Shown: positions 1 to 6,562 of the stretch, in pieces
How the letters are laid out: each line of letters starts with the position of its first letter
How positions within the stretch are numbered: the first letter of the stretch is position 1
Program-made: the position numbers and the translations under genes
Notes under the pieces: model-generated
Told to the model about the DNA's origin: nothing
The model's input: only the letters and a program-made list of their open reading frames with translations
Database searches by the model: none
From: S010-25 sp964466455
Lineage (GTDB): Bacteria > Pseudomonadota > Gammaproteobacteria > SZUA-229
Length of the DNA: 8,056 nucleotides
Direction: 5' to 3'
Assembly: GCA_964466455.1 (NCBI GenBank)
Contig: CAYXNL010000081.1
Span: 1 to 8,056 of the forward strand

Positions 1-597
1 TTCATGACAAGTTACTGGCTGCTTGACCCCAGAGTAGCTGTTTTCATTGTGCCATCTATGGGTGCGAGTGCGGTGCTACTGTTTGCGGCACCTCATGTAC
101 CTTTCTCTCAGCCATGGAATGTTTTTGCGGGGCACGCTCTGTCTGCGGTAGTTGGTGTTGCCTGCTGGCACCTGATTCCCAATTTTACGGTAGCTGCATC
201 GGCCAGTGTTGGTCTTGCCATTGGGGTAATGTATCTAACACGTAGCACTCATCCACCCGGTGGTGCAACGGCACTGGCAGCGGTTATCGGCTCGGAAAAA
301 TTGCATCAGCTGGGTTATAGCTACGAGTTTAAGCCGATATTATTGAATACGGTGACTATTTTACTGGTTGCTATTCTCTTTAATGGGTTATTTAAATGGC
401 GCCGGTATCCGGCTCATCTGCACCTTAAAGAAACTAGCGTTGCTGCTAATATTGTAGAATATGAGCCAATAAATCATGAAGATTTTGTCTACGCATTGAG
501 CCATATTGATACCTTCGTTGATATTGATGAAGAGGATTTGTTAACTATTTATAATCTTGCAACAAAGCAGCATGAAAGAGTAACTAAAGGCGGCTAA
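1..597 (+). CDS. HPP-family integral membrane protein, 5' end missing
   Basis: The reading frame is open from base 1 (TTC, then ATG at 4) to TAA at 595-597. HPP-family proteins are small inner-membrane proteins; some are linked to nitrite transport, but the role is generally unsettled. Family marks are PSMGASAVLLFA, QPWNVFAGHALSAVVGV and the name-giving HPPGGATALAAVIG. Counting from the ATG at 4, hydrophobic segments lie near residues 11-29, 40-58, 61-79 and 112-132. A soluble acidic tail follows (about 150-197, with HEDFVYALSHIDTFVDI), as seen in gammaproteobacterial members. Homologues have a further N-terminal membrane segment before the PSMGASAVLLF helix, so the ATG at 4 is probably internal and some 40-50 residues lie upstream of the window. 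The gene ends 16 bases from the convergent secreted-protein gene. Family assignment is firm; substrate is unknown. Confidence 0.88.
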   Translation, partial: FMTSYWLLDPRVAVFIVPSMGASAVLLFAAPHVPFSQPWNVFAGHALSAVVGVACWHLIPNFTVAASASVGLAIGVMYLTRSTHPPGGATALAAVIGSEKLHQLGYSYEFKPILLNTVTILLVAILFNGLFKWRRYPAHLHLKETSVAANIVEYEPINHEDFVYALSHIDTFVDIDEEDLLTIYNLATKQHERVTKGG

Positions 598-613
598 TGT
601 TATCTCATAATTT

Positions 614-1483
614 TTAACGGCAATAGCGGGATTTTGCCGATTTATACGCTTCTTTATTCAGGTAAATAGTACCATCCTGTGCACTGATGATATAACTGTC
701 TGTATGGTCGTTATCCAGGCGTGTTTGCAGGTGTGCCTTACCGTGACTGTCGGTGATAATACGCCACTGACCTTCTCCCATTTCGGCAGATTGGCTGAAT
801 GAAAAACGATTGCTGGCATCGGTCGAAGTGTGGTGGTTAAATGCGTAATGTAAGGAATGATTTCGACAAAAATTATAGGTTATTTTTGTAACCTGATTAT
901 TGTTTGTGTCGTTACGTTTTTTTATGTGTGTTAACTGATGGTCGTATAGTTTCTTTTCCCATCGGGTGGTCTGGGTTGATGTTTCCGGGTGGGAAAAAAT
1001 AACACTATCAGCGATTTTCCGGGCGAGTTTTTTATAGTCATCGGTATAATGGCTGGTGGGGGCGGCCGCTACAATCGTTATGCCGTGACCATAGGGATTA
1101 ATCAGGTTGATAACATAGGCTTTGGCGGCTGCACCATCAAGGTGACCGCTAAAAACAGCGCCAATCCCTTTTATCTTTTTTTTATTTTGTAGCGTTTCAA
1201 CCGGGCCGTTGCGTTGCAGTTGTATATTCGTTGCCACAAGACCATGCTCAAATTCCTGCGTTAACTGTGTAAGTTGTCGGGCATTGTTTTCCAGCAGACT
1301 GATAAACCCGGTTTTGTCCGCAGACAGTATCAGGTAACTGTTAGTCTGCTCCTGTCCCTGCCAGCCATCGGGAATGGTGAACTGGATACCAATGTAGGGA
1401 TAATCAACCACACCTTTGACAGCGGCAAAGCTGTGTAGCGGTAACAGGATACCAGTTATAAGAACAAGAACCATCTTGTGCAT
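614..1483 (-). CDS. Secreted or periplasmic protein of unknown function, two apparent domains
   Basis: Unrecognised 289-residue protein. Residues 1-21 form a Sec signal peptide (hydrophobic VLVLITGILLPL, then HSFAA as a likely cleavage site). Residues about 25-170 have the look of a PsbP/DcrB-like alpha-beta domain: a FTIPDGWQGQ opening, a YLILSADKTGFISLLEN strand pair, and a closing helix DYKKLARKIADSVIF. A low-complexity N/T/K-rich linker (about 184-200) leads to a small C-terminal domain with GQWRI, AHLQTRL, SYIIS and DGTIYLN, which suggests a small beta sheet. The only two cysteines, C206 and C288, bracket that domain and could form a disulfide. The start at 1483 is supported by an AAGGAG at 1493-1498 with a 9-base spacer; the second ATG three codons on is less well placed. 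It lies 95 bases downstream of thrB on the same strand, with a hairpin between them. The domain comparison is inference from pattern; the function is unknown. Confidence 0.82.
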   Translation of the reverse strand: MHKMVLVLITGILLPLHSFAAVKGVVDYPYIGIQFTIPDGWQGQEQTNSYLILSADKTGFISLLENNARQLTQLTQEFEHGLVATNIQLQRNGPVETLQNKKKIKGIGAVFSGHLDGAAAKAYVINLINPYGHGITIVAAAPTSHYTDDYKKLARKIADSVIFSHPETSTQTTRWEKKLYDHQLTHIKKRNDTNNNQVTKITYNFCRNHSLHYAFNHHTSTDASNRFSFSQSAEMGEGQWRIITDSHGKAHLQTRLDNDHTDSYIISAQDGTIYLNKEAYKSAKSRYCR

Positions 1484-1492
1484 TATCTTTTT

Positions 1493-1498
1493 CTCCTT
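1493..1498 (-). promoter_or_regulatory. Shine-Dalgarno of the secreted-protein gene
   Basis: Read on the minus strand this is AAGGAG, nine bases before the ATG at 1483. It is much stronger than the site before thrB and supports independent, efficient initiation at this start. Confidence 0.7.
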
Positions 1499-1520
1499 TA
1501 TTTCATTAGCGAAATACGCG

Positions 1521-1553
1521 AAAACACAGACTGTTTTACGCCGACCGTCTGTG
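1521..1553 (-). terminator. Possible weak terminator or intercistronic hairpin after thrB
   Basis: On the minus strand CACAGAC (1553-1547) pairs perfectly with GTCTGTG (1531-1525) around a 15-base loop, followed at once by TTTT and then CGCG. It starts about 26 bases after the thrB stop. Seven base pairs, a long loop and only four T residues make it a weak intrinsic terminator at best. It could equally be an RNA-processing or stability hairpin separating thrB from the secreted-protein gene. Confidence 0.35.
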
Positions 1554-1578
1554 GATTCCAGGCTAACATGTCGTTGTG

Positions 1579-2562
1579 TTAATTTTGCGCAGGCCAGTAA
1601 CGCAGATAATTATCCTGCTGCTGCACACGGTCACAGAGAATGGCTTTAAACTGGTCGGGATTTTTGGTATGCACCAGTTCGCCGCTGCGGGGGGAATGTT
1701 TATCGTATAAACGTGATAACCAGAAACGCAGGGCAGCGGCACGTAATAATGTTGGCCAGTAATATTGTTCTTCTGCCAGCAGTGGCCGATATTGGTGATA
1801 CTGACCGAGCAGGGCGATTACTTTCTCTTTGTTCAGGCTGTGGTCGCTATTGCTGCACCAGTCATTGGCCGCCACAGCCAGGTCATACAGCAAGGCATCA
1901 TCACAGGCGTAATAAAAATCAATAATACCGCTGAAGCAGTCACTGCCGTTGGCGTTGTACCACAGTGCATTATCACGAAACAGATCGGCATGAATCACCC
2001 CGTGTGGCAGGCTGGCATCGCGTTTGTGTTTCTGAAAAGCAACCTCATCCCGGAGCACGGCCTGTTCCTCTGCGGTGAGTTTTTTCATTACCTTTGTGGC
2101 GGTTTGCTGGCACCACAATGGGCCGCGCGGGTTATTAATTTTGGCGGTGTAACTCAACCCGGCCGCATGCATTTTCCCCATCGCTGTACCCAGTTGCGCA
2201 CAGTGATTTATAGTCGTTTCACTAATACTGCTACCATGCAGGCGTTCCACCAGCGCAATGGGTTTGTGATTGAAAATGCGTAGATAAACACCCTTATTAT
2301 CCGCCACCGGGTTCGCGCTGGGTACCTGATGATCAGCAAGGTGGTGCATCAAATTCAGGAAATACTGTAACTCATCAAAACGGTGCTGTTCAAAAATAGT
2401 CAGCACAAAACGCTGCTGGCAACCATCTTTTTCTGTATTAACAAAATAATTAGTATTTTCAATACCATCACTAATGCCTTTGTAATCAATTAGTTGCCCG
2501 ACATGGTAATGGCTCAGAAAGTCCCTGAGCTCGGTATCTTCAATGATGGTATAAACAGACAT
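1579..2562 (-). CDS. thrB: Homoserine kinase, APH-fold type (ThrB)
   Basis: Phosphorylates L-homoserine with ATP to O-phosphohomoserine in the cytoplasm, the step before threonine synthase. The 327-residue length and the MSVYT start match the aminoglycoside-phosphotransferase-like homoserine kinases of Pseudomonas and relatives, not the GHMP-fold ThrB of E. coli. Visible motifs: the ATP-loop segment GIENTNYFV (about 33-41), the Brenner-type catalytic motif HADLFRDN (H191, D193, N198), the metal-binding IDFYYA (D215) and LYDLAV (D227). All key residues are intact. No convincing Shine-Dalgarno precedes the ATG at 2562, but the start fits the family. A sigma70-like promoter candidate lies about 50 bases upstream. 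thrB and polA are near neighbours in Pseudomonas; here they are separated by about 5.4 kb of other genes. Main alternative is another APH-family kinase, which the N-terminal sequence makes unlikely. Confidence 0.95.
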   Translation of the reverse strand: MSVYTIIEDTELRDFLSHYHVGQLIDYKGISDGIENTNYFVNTEKDGCQQRFVLTIFEQHRFDELQYFLNLMHHLADHQVPSANPVADNKGVYLRIFNHKPIALVERLHGSSISETTINHCAQLGTAMGKMHAAGLSYTAKINNPRGPLWCQQTATKVMKKLTAEEQAVLRDEVAFQKHKRDASLPHGVIHADLFRDNALWYNANGSDCFSGIIDFYYACDDALLYDLAVAANDWCSNSDHSLNKEKVIALLGQYHQYRPLLAEEQYYWPTLLRAAALRFWLSRLYDKHSPRSGELVHTKNPDQFKAILCDRVQQQDNYLRYWPAQN

Positions 2563-2610
2563 GGTTGACAGGCGGTGATAAAAGAAGTGATTTTAGCGTA
2601 TTTGGCGAGG

Positions 2611-2639
2611 CTTATACATGCGTTAATTCAGTTTAACAA
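2611..2639 (-). promoter_or_regulatory. Sigma70-like promoter candidate for thrB
   Basis: On the minus strand TTGTTA (2639-2634) is separated by exactly 17 bases from TATAAG (2616-2611). These match the consensus hexamers at four and five of six positions. A start site near 2604 would give a leader of roughly 40 bases. The call rests on motif and spacing only. Confidence 0.45.
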
Positions 2640-2693
2640 CGGTTGCTGAAAAGGGTGATAGCATTTCGGGGAATCTATCCACTTTCCTGCACG

Positions 2694-2786
2694 ATGACTG
2701 GTCGCTTTAACCAGGCCATCGTTGAGTTTCGTCAATATATTAAAGAAAGGCATTTGGCTGACGATAAGGTATTTACCGCGATATAG
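2694..2786 (+). CDS. Doubtful 30-codon reading frame in the thrB-lipoprotein spacer
   Basis: ATG at 2694 opens a frame of 30 residues (MTGRFNQAIVEF..., ending DDKVFTAI) to TAG at 2784-2786. The frame is open further upstream to 2637 without another ATG. The peptide is charged and could form an amphipathic helix, but I do not recognise it. No clear ribosome-binding site precedes the ATG. It could be a small protein, the remnant of a decayed gene, or chance. It is the only hint of coding in this 291-base spacer. Confidence 0.15.
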   Translation: MTGRFNQAIVEFRQYIKERHLADDKVFTAI

Positions 2787-2840
2787 CTGCATCTCAATTT
2801 GTATCCGGTAAAAAACAACTTTTTATATGAAATAACCCGG

Positions 2841-2846
2841 GGAGGG
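2841..2846 (+). promoter_or_regulatory. Strong Shine-Dalgarno of the lipoprotein gene
   Basis: GGAGGG lies eight bases (counted from GGAGG) before the ATG at 2854 and fixes that start over the ATG two codons later at 2860. It suggests strong translation. Confidence 0.75.
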
Positions 2847-2853
2847 ATTCGTA

Positions 2854-4764
2854 ATGGAAATGCAACATAGATATACAGGAATAACACTTGCCATACTGAC
2901 GGCGGTTGGTTTGACCGCCTGTGGTGGTGGCGGCAGCGGTACGCCTGCTGCCAGTAATAACGGCGGTACAACGACACCTGTTGTAGCGGCAGCGGCAGTG
3001 ACACTGCCATCTTCAGCCGCTCCGCTGACATCCAAGACTAATAGTAATGCGGTAGCGGCACTGGCGGGTGTGTCTGCGGCCTATCGGGCTCTGTCTACGG
3101 GAGCTGTTCGTGCCTTTACGGCACCGACCACCTCTGCTTATGCCACCGATAGAGCCAGTACCGAGGTACAGGTAGAAGGTCAGCGGGCGCTGGATNNNNN
3201 NNNNNNNNNNNNNNNNNNNNNNNNNNNNNNNNNNNNNNNNNNNNNNNNNNNNNNNNNNNNNNNNNNNNNNNNNNNNNNNNNNNNNNNNNNNNNNNTGGCA
3301 TTTAATACCGGTTATGTCGATATTGGTAAGGATAAAAATGGAACAACAAGCAGTATCTGCAGGGATCGTACAAAATTCATTGACCATGTTTATCGCTACA
3401 AACTGTATTATGCCGCGCCAGCTACGGTGAAAGGTAAGGCGGTAGTGGCGGGTCAACGCGTTAAGCTGAATACAGGGTTTCCATTTACCACTGCTACCGG
3501 TCAACATGGTTATGCCGGTACCTGGGGTGCATGGCTAGATGACGGTACGGCGCTAGCTGATGGTGCCGTTGTAAACAGAATGGATAATTTTAAAGCGGGC
3601 ACAACCAGCAAGGTGACAGCGCATGTTACCAGCGGTCGTCTGGACAAGCAGGTGACTATTAATCAGACTATTGCTGATATTGCCGGCATCGATTTTCAGT
3701 ATAATGATTACAGTCAGAGTACACCCACAACTTACAAGGTGCATTTTGATAAAATCAGCGGTCGCCTGATCGCTACGGCAACTATTAACAGCAGCAGTAA
3801 TAGTTATAGTGCAACACCTCTAAACCCGACTAAGGATTTAACCTCTGGGACTAATCTATCTCCTCTGTCTATTAATGTGTATTCATTTGGTTCCGGTAAT
3901 AGCGAATCCTTACAGTTGCCAGCAAACACCCCAACGACGCTAACAACCGTTGTACAGACAACCTCTACCGAGGCCGTCTCCGGTGGTGATCCAGTGCTTG
4001 CAGTTTCTGGAGGACTGGCACTTTATTGCTGGTCGAATTGCCCGGTGGGTGGTGCTACAGGAAACTATGATCAGACCTCAGGCTGGACGCCTGGTACATC
4101 TTCTCATAAATATATTGCAGCCTCTTCAGCAAATGGAATTGTTACGGTTACTGATCCTGCCGCTGGCAACGCTGTTACCGGCAGTGCCTCTAATCAGGTA
4201 AGTATATGGCAGTTAACAACATCGACGACGGCTCCCTGGAACAGTGCAACTACTGGACCTGTGACGCAGTATAGCTATTCGGCAGGTGGTCAATGGGATA
4301 CCATGGTAACGTTTACCAATAATAGTAATGGTTCGGTGGTTAAGTTTGATCAGCCATTGAGATTTAAGTATGCACATAAAACAGCCAATGACCGCAATGG
4401 TGTTGCCACCTACAATGGCAAAACTTTCCCACTGACCTTTGATGGTTTTCAGCTACAGGGTTTCCCGACAATGCCTGATTCACATGGTAATGGCTGGATG
4501 CTTTCTGCGGTAAATCTGAAAGATGGCGTATCGTTAACAGACAGTAATAGTATTAAATATGTGATACGTGCCATGGGGATACAGCAGGTTCCAGACTGGG
4601 CCACGGCCACTGCCTGTACCAAAGCCGGTCTGAGTACAGCGGGAATTTCGACCAACCTGGTGCTGCCAACATCGGCTGCTATGACAGCGGTACCAACAAA
4701 ATGGACAGATAAACCAGCTGTCACTACTGGTCCACGTGTTGTAGAAGGGGTGTTGCAGTATTAA
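2854..4764 (+). CDS. Large lipoprotein of unknown function, interrupted by an assembly gap
   Basis: Unrecognised. The N-terminus is a type II signal peptide: charged start, hydrophobic ITLAILTAVGL, and lipobox L20-T21-A22-C23. Glycines follow, with no Asp at +2, so outer-membrane sorting by Lol is expected. A GGGGSG stretch and an Ala/Thr-rich linker run to about residue 70. Residue 114 ends at base 3195, where 100 N begin. After the gap about 488 residues rich in Thr, Ser, Gly and Asn alternate in a way typical of beta-rich surface domains. Marks include C-x3-C (bases 4027-4041) and a more conserved-looking stretch at about 4375-4500 with NGKTFPLTFDGFQLQGFP and GWMLSAVNLKDG. The two sides agree in frame only because 100 N were inserted, so true length and continuity are unknown. 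A strong terminator follows the stop. Location (cell surface) is fairly secure; function is not known. Confidence 0.75.
   Translation: MEMQHRYTGITLAILTAVGLTACGGGGSGTPAASNNGGTTTPVVAAAAVTLPSSAAPLTSKTNSNAVAALAGVSAAYRALSTGAVRAFTAPTTSAYATDRASTEVQVEGQRALDXXXXXXXXXXXXXXXXXXXXXXXXXXXXXXXXXXAFNTGYVDIGKDKNGTTSSICRDRTKFIDHVYRYKLYYAAPATVKGKAVVAGQRVKLNTGFPFTTATGQHGYAGTWGAWLDDGTALADGAVVNRMDNFKAGTTSKVTAHVTSGRLDKQVTINQTIADIAGIDFQYNDYSQSTPTTYKVHFDKISGRLIATATINSSSNSYSATPLNPTKDLTSGTNLSPLSINVYSFGSGNSESLQLPANTPTTLTTVVQTTSTEAVSGGDPVLAVSGGLALYCWSNCPVGGATGNYDQTSGWTPGTSSHKYIAASSANGIVTVTDPAAGNAVTGSASNQVSIWQLTTSTTAPWNSATTGPVTQYSYSAGGQWDTMVTFTNNSNGSVVKFDQPLRFKYAHKTANDRNGVATYNGKTFPLTFDGFQLQGFPTMPDSHGNGWMLSAVNLKDGVSLTDSNSIKYVIRAMGIQQVPDWATATACTKAGLSTAGISTNLVLPTSAAMTAVPTKWTDKPAVTTGPRVVEGVLQY
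3196..3295. other. Assembly gap, exactly 100 N
   Basis: A run of exactly 100 N is the usual placeholder for a scaffold gap of unknown size, not a measured length. It falls inside the lipoprotein gene. The missing DNA may be shorter or longer and could contain anything, including a repeat that broke the assembly. Confidence 0.97.
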
Positions 4765-4813
4765 TCGCAACAGGATTATCGAACCCAAAACTGGCGTTCA
4801 ATAAAACTAGCCT

Positions 4814-4842
4814 GGCGCCCCGCTTTTGCGGGGCGTCTTTTT
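4814..4842 (+). terminator. Strong intrinsic terminator of the lipoprotein gene
   Basis: CGCCCCGC (4816-4823) pairs perfectly with GCGGGGCG (4828-4835) around a TTTT loop. The stem can extend by a G-U and a G-C pair to 4814-4837. It is followed by TTTTT at 4838-4842. The hairpin begins 50 bases after the lipoprotein stop codon and ends 40 bases before the barrel-protein ATG. Confidence 0.92.
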
Positions 4843-4882
4843 GGCATTACATAAAATACAGACATTTTATAGGCATAAAATA

Positions 4883-5836
4883 ATGCGTAACAGATGGTTG
4901 GCGCTAATAGTTGTACTGCTTGGCTGGCCGATGGTTGCAGCGGCCACCGACCCAGCTCCCGTGCAGCTTGATTTTGGGCTGGATACCGCTTATCGGGAAG
5001 ATGGTCTTAACTGGAATATTGCCAATGAAATTACCGGCACAGCAACCCCCAATATCGCATCCGAATTGCGCTGGAACAAGCTTAAGATATTGCAGGCACA
5101 GCTACACCTCAATCTGGAATACAGCGGGGTGGTATTGTATAGTTCGGTGGCGGCAGGAAAGATTGTTGATGGGAATAATGAAGATTCAGATTATGCAGGT
5201 AATAACCGCACTCAGGAGTGGTCGCGTTCGCATAATGATGCCAGCGCCGGTAGTACTGATGACTTATCTGCCGGCCTGGGTTACCACTTTGTTATGCCTT
5301 CGACGCAGCTATCCATTGTCCCGTTAGCGGGTTATGCCTACCACCGCCAGAAATTGCAGATGCGCAATGGAATACAGACAGTGTCCGAGGCAGCCACCAT
5401 TAACGGTACGGTTGTGGTAGCTCAACCGCTGGGGTCGATAACCGGGTTAGACAGTACGTACGCTGCAAGCTGGAATGGTCCGTGGCTGGGCATTGATTTC
5501 AACTGGCAATACAGCCGCTGGCAGGCAAAACTGGTGACCCGTTATGCATGGCTCAATTACAGAGGGGAAGCAAACTGGAACCTGCGCAAAGATCTGCAAC
5601 ACCCGCTAAGTTTTGTTCAACTTGCCAGTGGTTTTGGCTGGCGCCTTGGTAGCAAGGTCGATTATGCTGTAACCAGCCGCTGGCGTGTTGGGTTAAGTTT
5701 TTATATTTCCCGTTATTCAACGCAAAACGGTACCGATACACAGATTGATATTAATGGCACAACGGGAGCGACCCGGTTAAACAAAGTCACATGGGATAGT
5801 GCCGCTATCGGTTTGACTGCGGCATATCATTACTGA
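4883..5836 (+). CDS. Outer-membrane beta-barrel protein, omptin-like (A26-superfamily) fold
   Basis: 317 residues from the ATG at 4883. Residues 1-21 are a clear signal peptide (RNRW, LALIVVLLG, then PMVAAA). The mature part has alternating aromatic and polar residues typical of barrel strands and ends in AYHY, with the terminal aromatic residue expected of outer-membrane proteins. Layout resembles omptins (OmpT/Pla, about 290-320 residues): SELRWNKLKILQAQ (60-73) parallels SQLDW... of OmpT, and EDSDY (100-104) with downstream SRS parallels the VDQDW region that holds catalytic D83 and D85. The second omptin pair, Asp-x-His (D210, H212), has no exact match; the closest is D237-L-Q-H240. Proteolytic activity is therefore doubtful, and a non-protease barrel of the same fold (the 'Protochlamydia outer membrane protein' type) is as likely. 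Upstream TTG starts lie inside the terminator hairpin and are rejected. The ribosome site is weak (AGG at 4871-4873). The family call is from memory of OmpT and is moderate. Confidence 0.7.
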   Translation: MRNRWLALIVVLLGWPMVAAATDPAPVQLDFGLDTAYREDGLNWNIANEITGTATPNIASELRWNKLKILQAQLHLNLEYSGVVLYSSVAAGKIVDGNNEDSDYAGNNRTQEWSRSHNDASAGSTDDLSAGLGYHFVMPSTQLSIVPLAGYAYHRQKLQMRNGIQTVSEAATINGTVVVAQPLGSITGLDSTYAASWNGPWLGIDFNWQYSRWQAKLVTRYAWLNYRGEANWNLRKDLQHPLSFVQLASGFGWRLGSKVDYAVTSRWRVGLSFYISRYSTQNGTDTQIDINGTTGATRLNKVTWDSAAIGLTAAYHY

Positions 5837-5898
5837 TAAATACTTATTGTGCTGCGGCCAACGGATTAATTTTGGCTATAGATATTTTATTTTTTGCA

Positions 5899-5905
5899 GG
5901 TGGAG
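5899..5905 (+). promoter_or_regulatory. Shine-Dalgarno of the carbonic anhydrase gene
   Basis: GGTGGAG ends nine bases before the ATG at 5915. The nearer ATG at 5906 runs into TAG immediately, so 5915 is the working start. Confidence 0.65.
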
Positions 5906-5914
5906 ATGTAGACT

Positions 5915-6547
5915 ATGGCGGCTATTGAGCAGCTTATTGCCGGGTATCACCGTTTTCGAGGTGGTTACTACGAAGCGAACCGTAAGCGGTTGAATGATCT
6001 TGCTCGGCAGGGACAGTCGCCCAAAGTGGCGGTGATTGCCTGCTGTGATTCACGGGTTGATCCTGCCGTCATTACCGATAGTTCACCCGGTGGTTTATTT
6101 GTGATCCGCAACATTGCCAATCTGGTACCGCCCTGTGAAGCGGAAGGTAGCTGGCATGGTACCAGTGCTGCGCTGCAATTTGCTGTCTGTGAGTTACAGG
6201 TTGAGCACCTTATTGTTCTTGGTCATGCCCGCTGTGGTGGTATCCGTTCGCTGCTGAGTACACAGACATATCGACCTGAAGATAAATTTATCGCTTCATG
6301 GATGAGTATCGTAGCGCAGGCGCGTCAACGTACGCTTGCCCAGACCGGTTTACAGAGCTTCGATGAACAGGCTCGTGCCTGTGAACGGGGAGCCATTGAA
6401 ATTTCTCTGGCTAATCTACAAACCTTCCCCTGGATACGAGAAAGTGTAAAACAGGGGCGGTTGCAGTTGCATGGCTGGTATTATGATATTACTTGCGGCG
6501 ATCTGTTACGCTTTGATTCTGCCAGCGGGAGTTTTGTTGGTGTTTGA
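5915..6547 (+). CDS. Beta-class carbonic anhydrase
   Basis: Interconverts CO2 and bicarbonate with a zinc ion in the cytoplasm; no signal peptide is present. The 210-residue length is normal for bacterial beta-class enzymes. Zinc ligands are visible: C44 in CCDSR, and H104 and C107 in GHARCGG. The catalytic Asp-Arg dyad is D45 and R47. Other conserved stretches are LFVIRNIANLVPP (61-73), HGTSAALQFAV (81-91) and the C-terminal LQLHGWYYDITCGDL. The CDSRVDP form together with VPPCE groups it with a branch common in alphaproteobacteria rather than with E. coli Can (CSDSRV), so distant transfer is possible but unproven. It begins 78 bases after the barrel gene with no terminator between, so co-transcription with it is possible. 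It ends 15 bases from the convergent trpB. Confidence 0.95.
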   Translation: MAAIEQLIAGYHRFRGGYYEANRKRLNDLARQGQSPKVAVIACCDSRVDPAVITDSSPGGLFVIRNIANLVPPCEAEGSWHGTSAALQFAVCELQVEHLIVLGHARCGGIRSLLSTQTYRPEDKFIASWMSIVAQARQRTLAQTGLQSFDEQARACERGAIEISLANLQTFPWIRESVKQGRLQLHGWYYDITCGDLLRFDSASGSFVGV

Positions 6548-6562
6548 TTATGCTTGAATAAT

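Noticed and set aside
618..639. Hairpin CGGCAA/TTGCCG at the end of the secreted-protein gene as a bidirectional terminator
   Set aside because: Six base pairs, a ten-base loop, and no T-run on either side; it lies within the last codons and may be chance.
1765..2283. 172-residue open frame on the + strand inside thrB
   Set aside because: It is opposite an unambiguous homoserine kinase, lacks recognisable motifs, and is explained as a shadow frame.
2799..2829. Promoter for the lipoprotein gene (TTGTAT ... TATATG)
   Set aside because: The spacing is 19 bases and both hexamers are poor matches.
2920..3020. GGT/GGC- and GCA/GCG-rich stretch after the lipobox as a tandem repeat
   Set aside because: It is an irregular Gly/Ala/Thr linker, common after lipoprotein cysteines, with no fixed repeat unit.
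4841..4880. Promoter for the barrel gene starting at TTGGCA (4841-4846)
   Set aside because: The -35 match is good, but no convincing -10 lies at 16-18 bases, and the implied leader would be only a few bases.
4826..4882. N-terminal extension of the barrel protein from a TTG at 4826
   Set aside because: The TTG lies in the loop and arm of the terminator hairpin, and the extension would place 19 residues before a complete signal peptide that starts at 4883.
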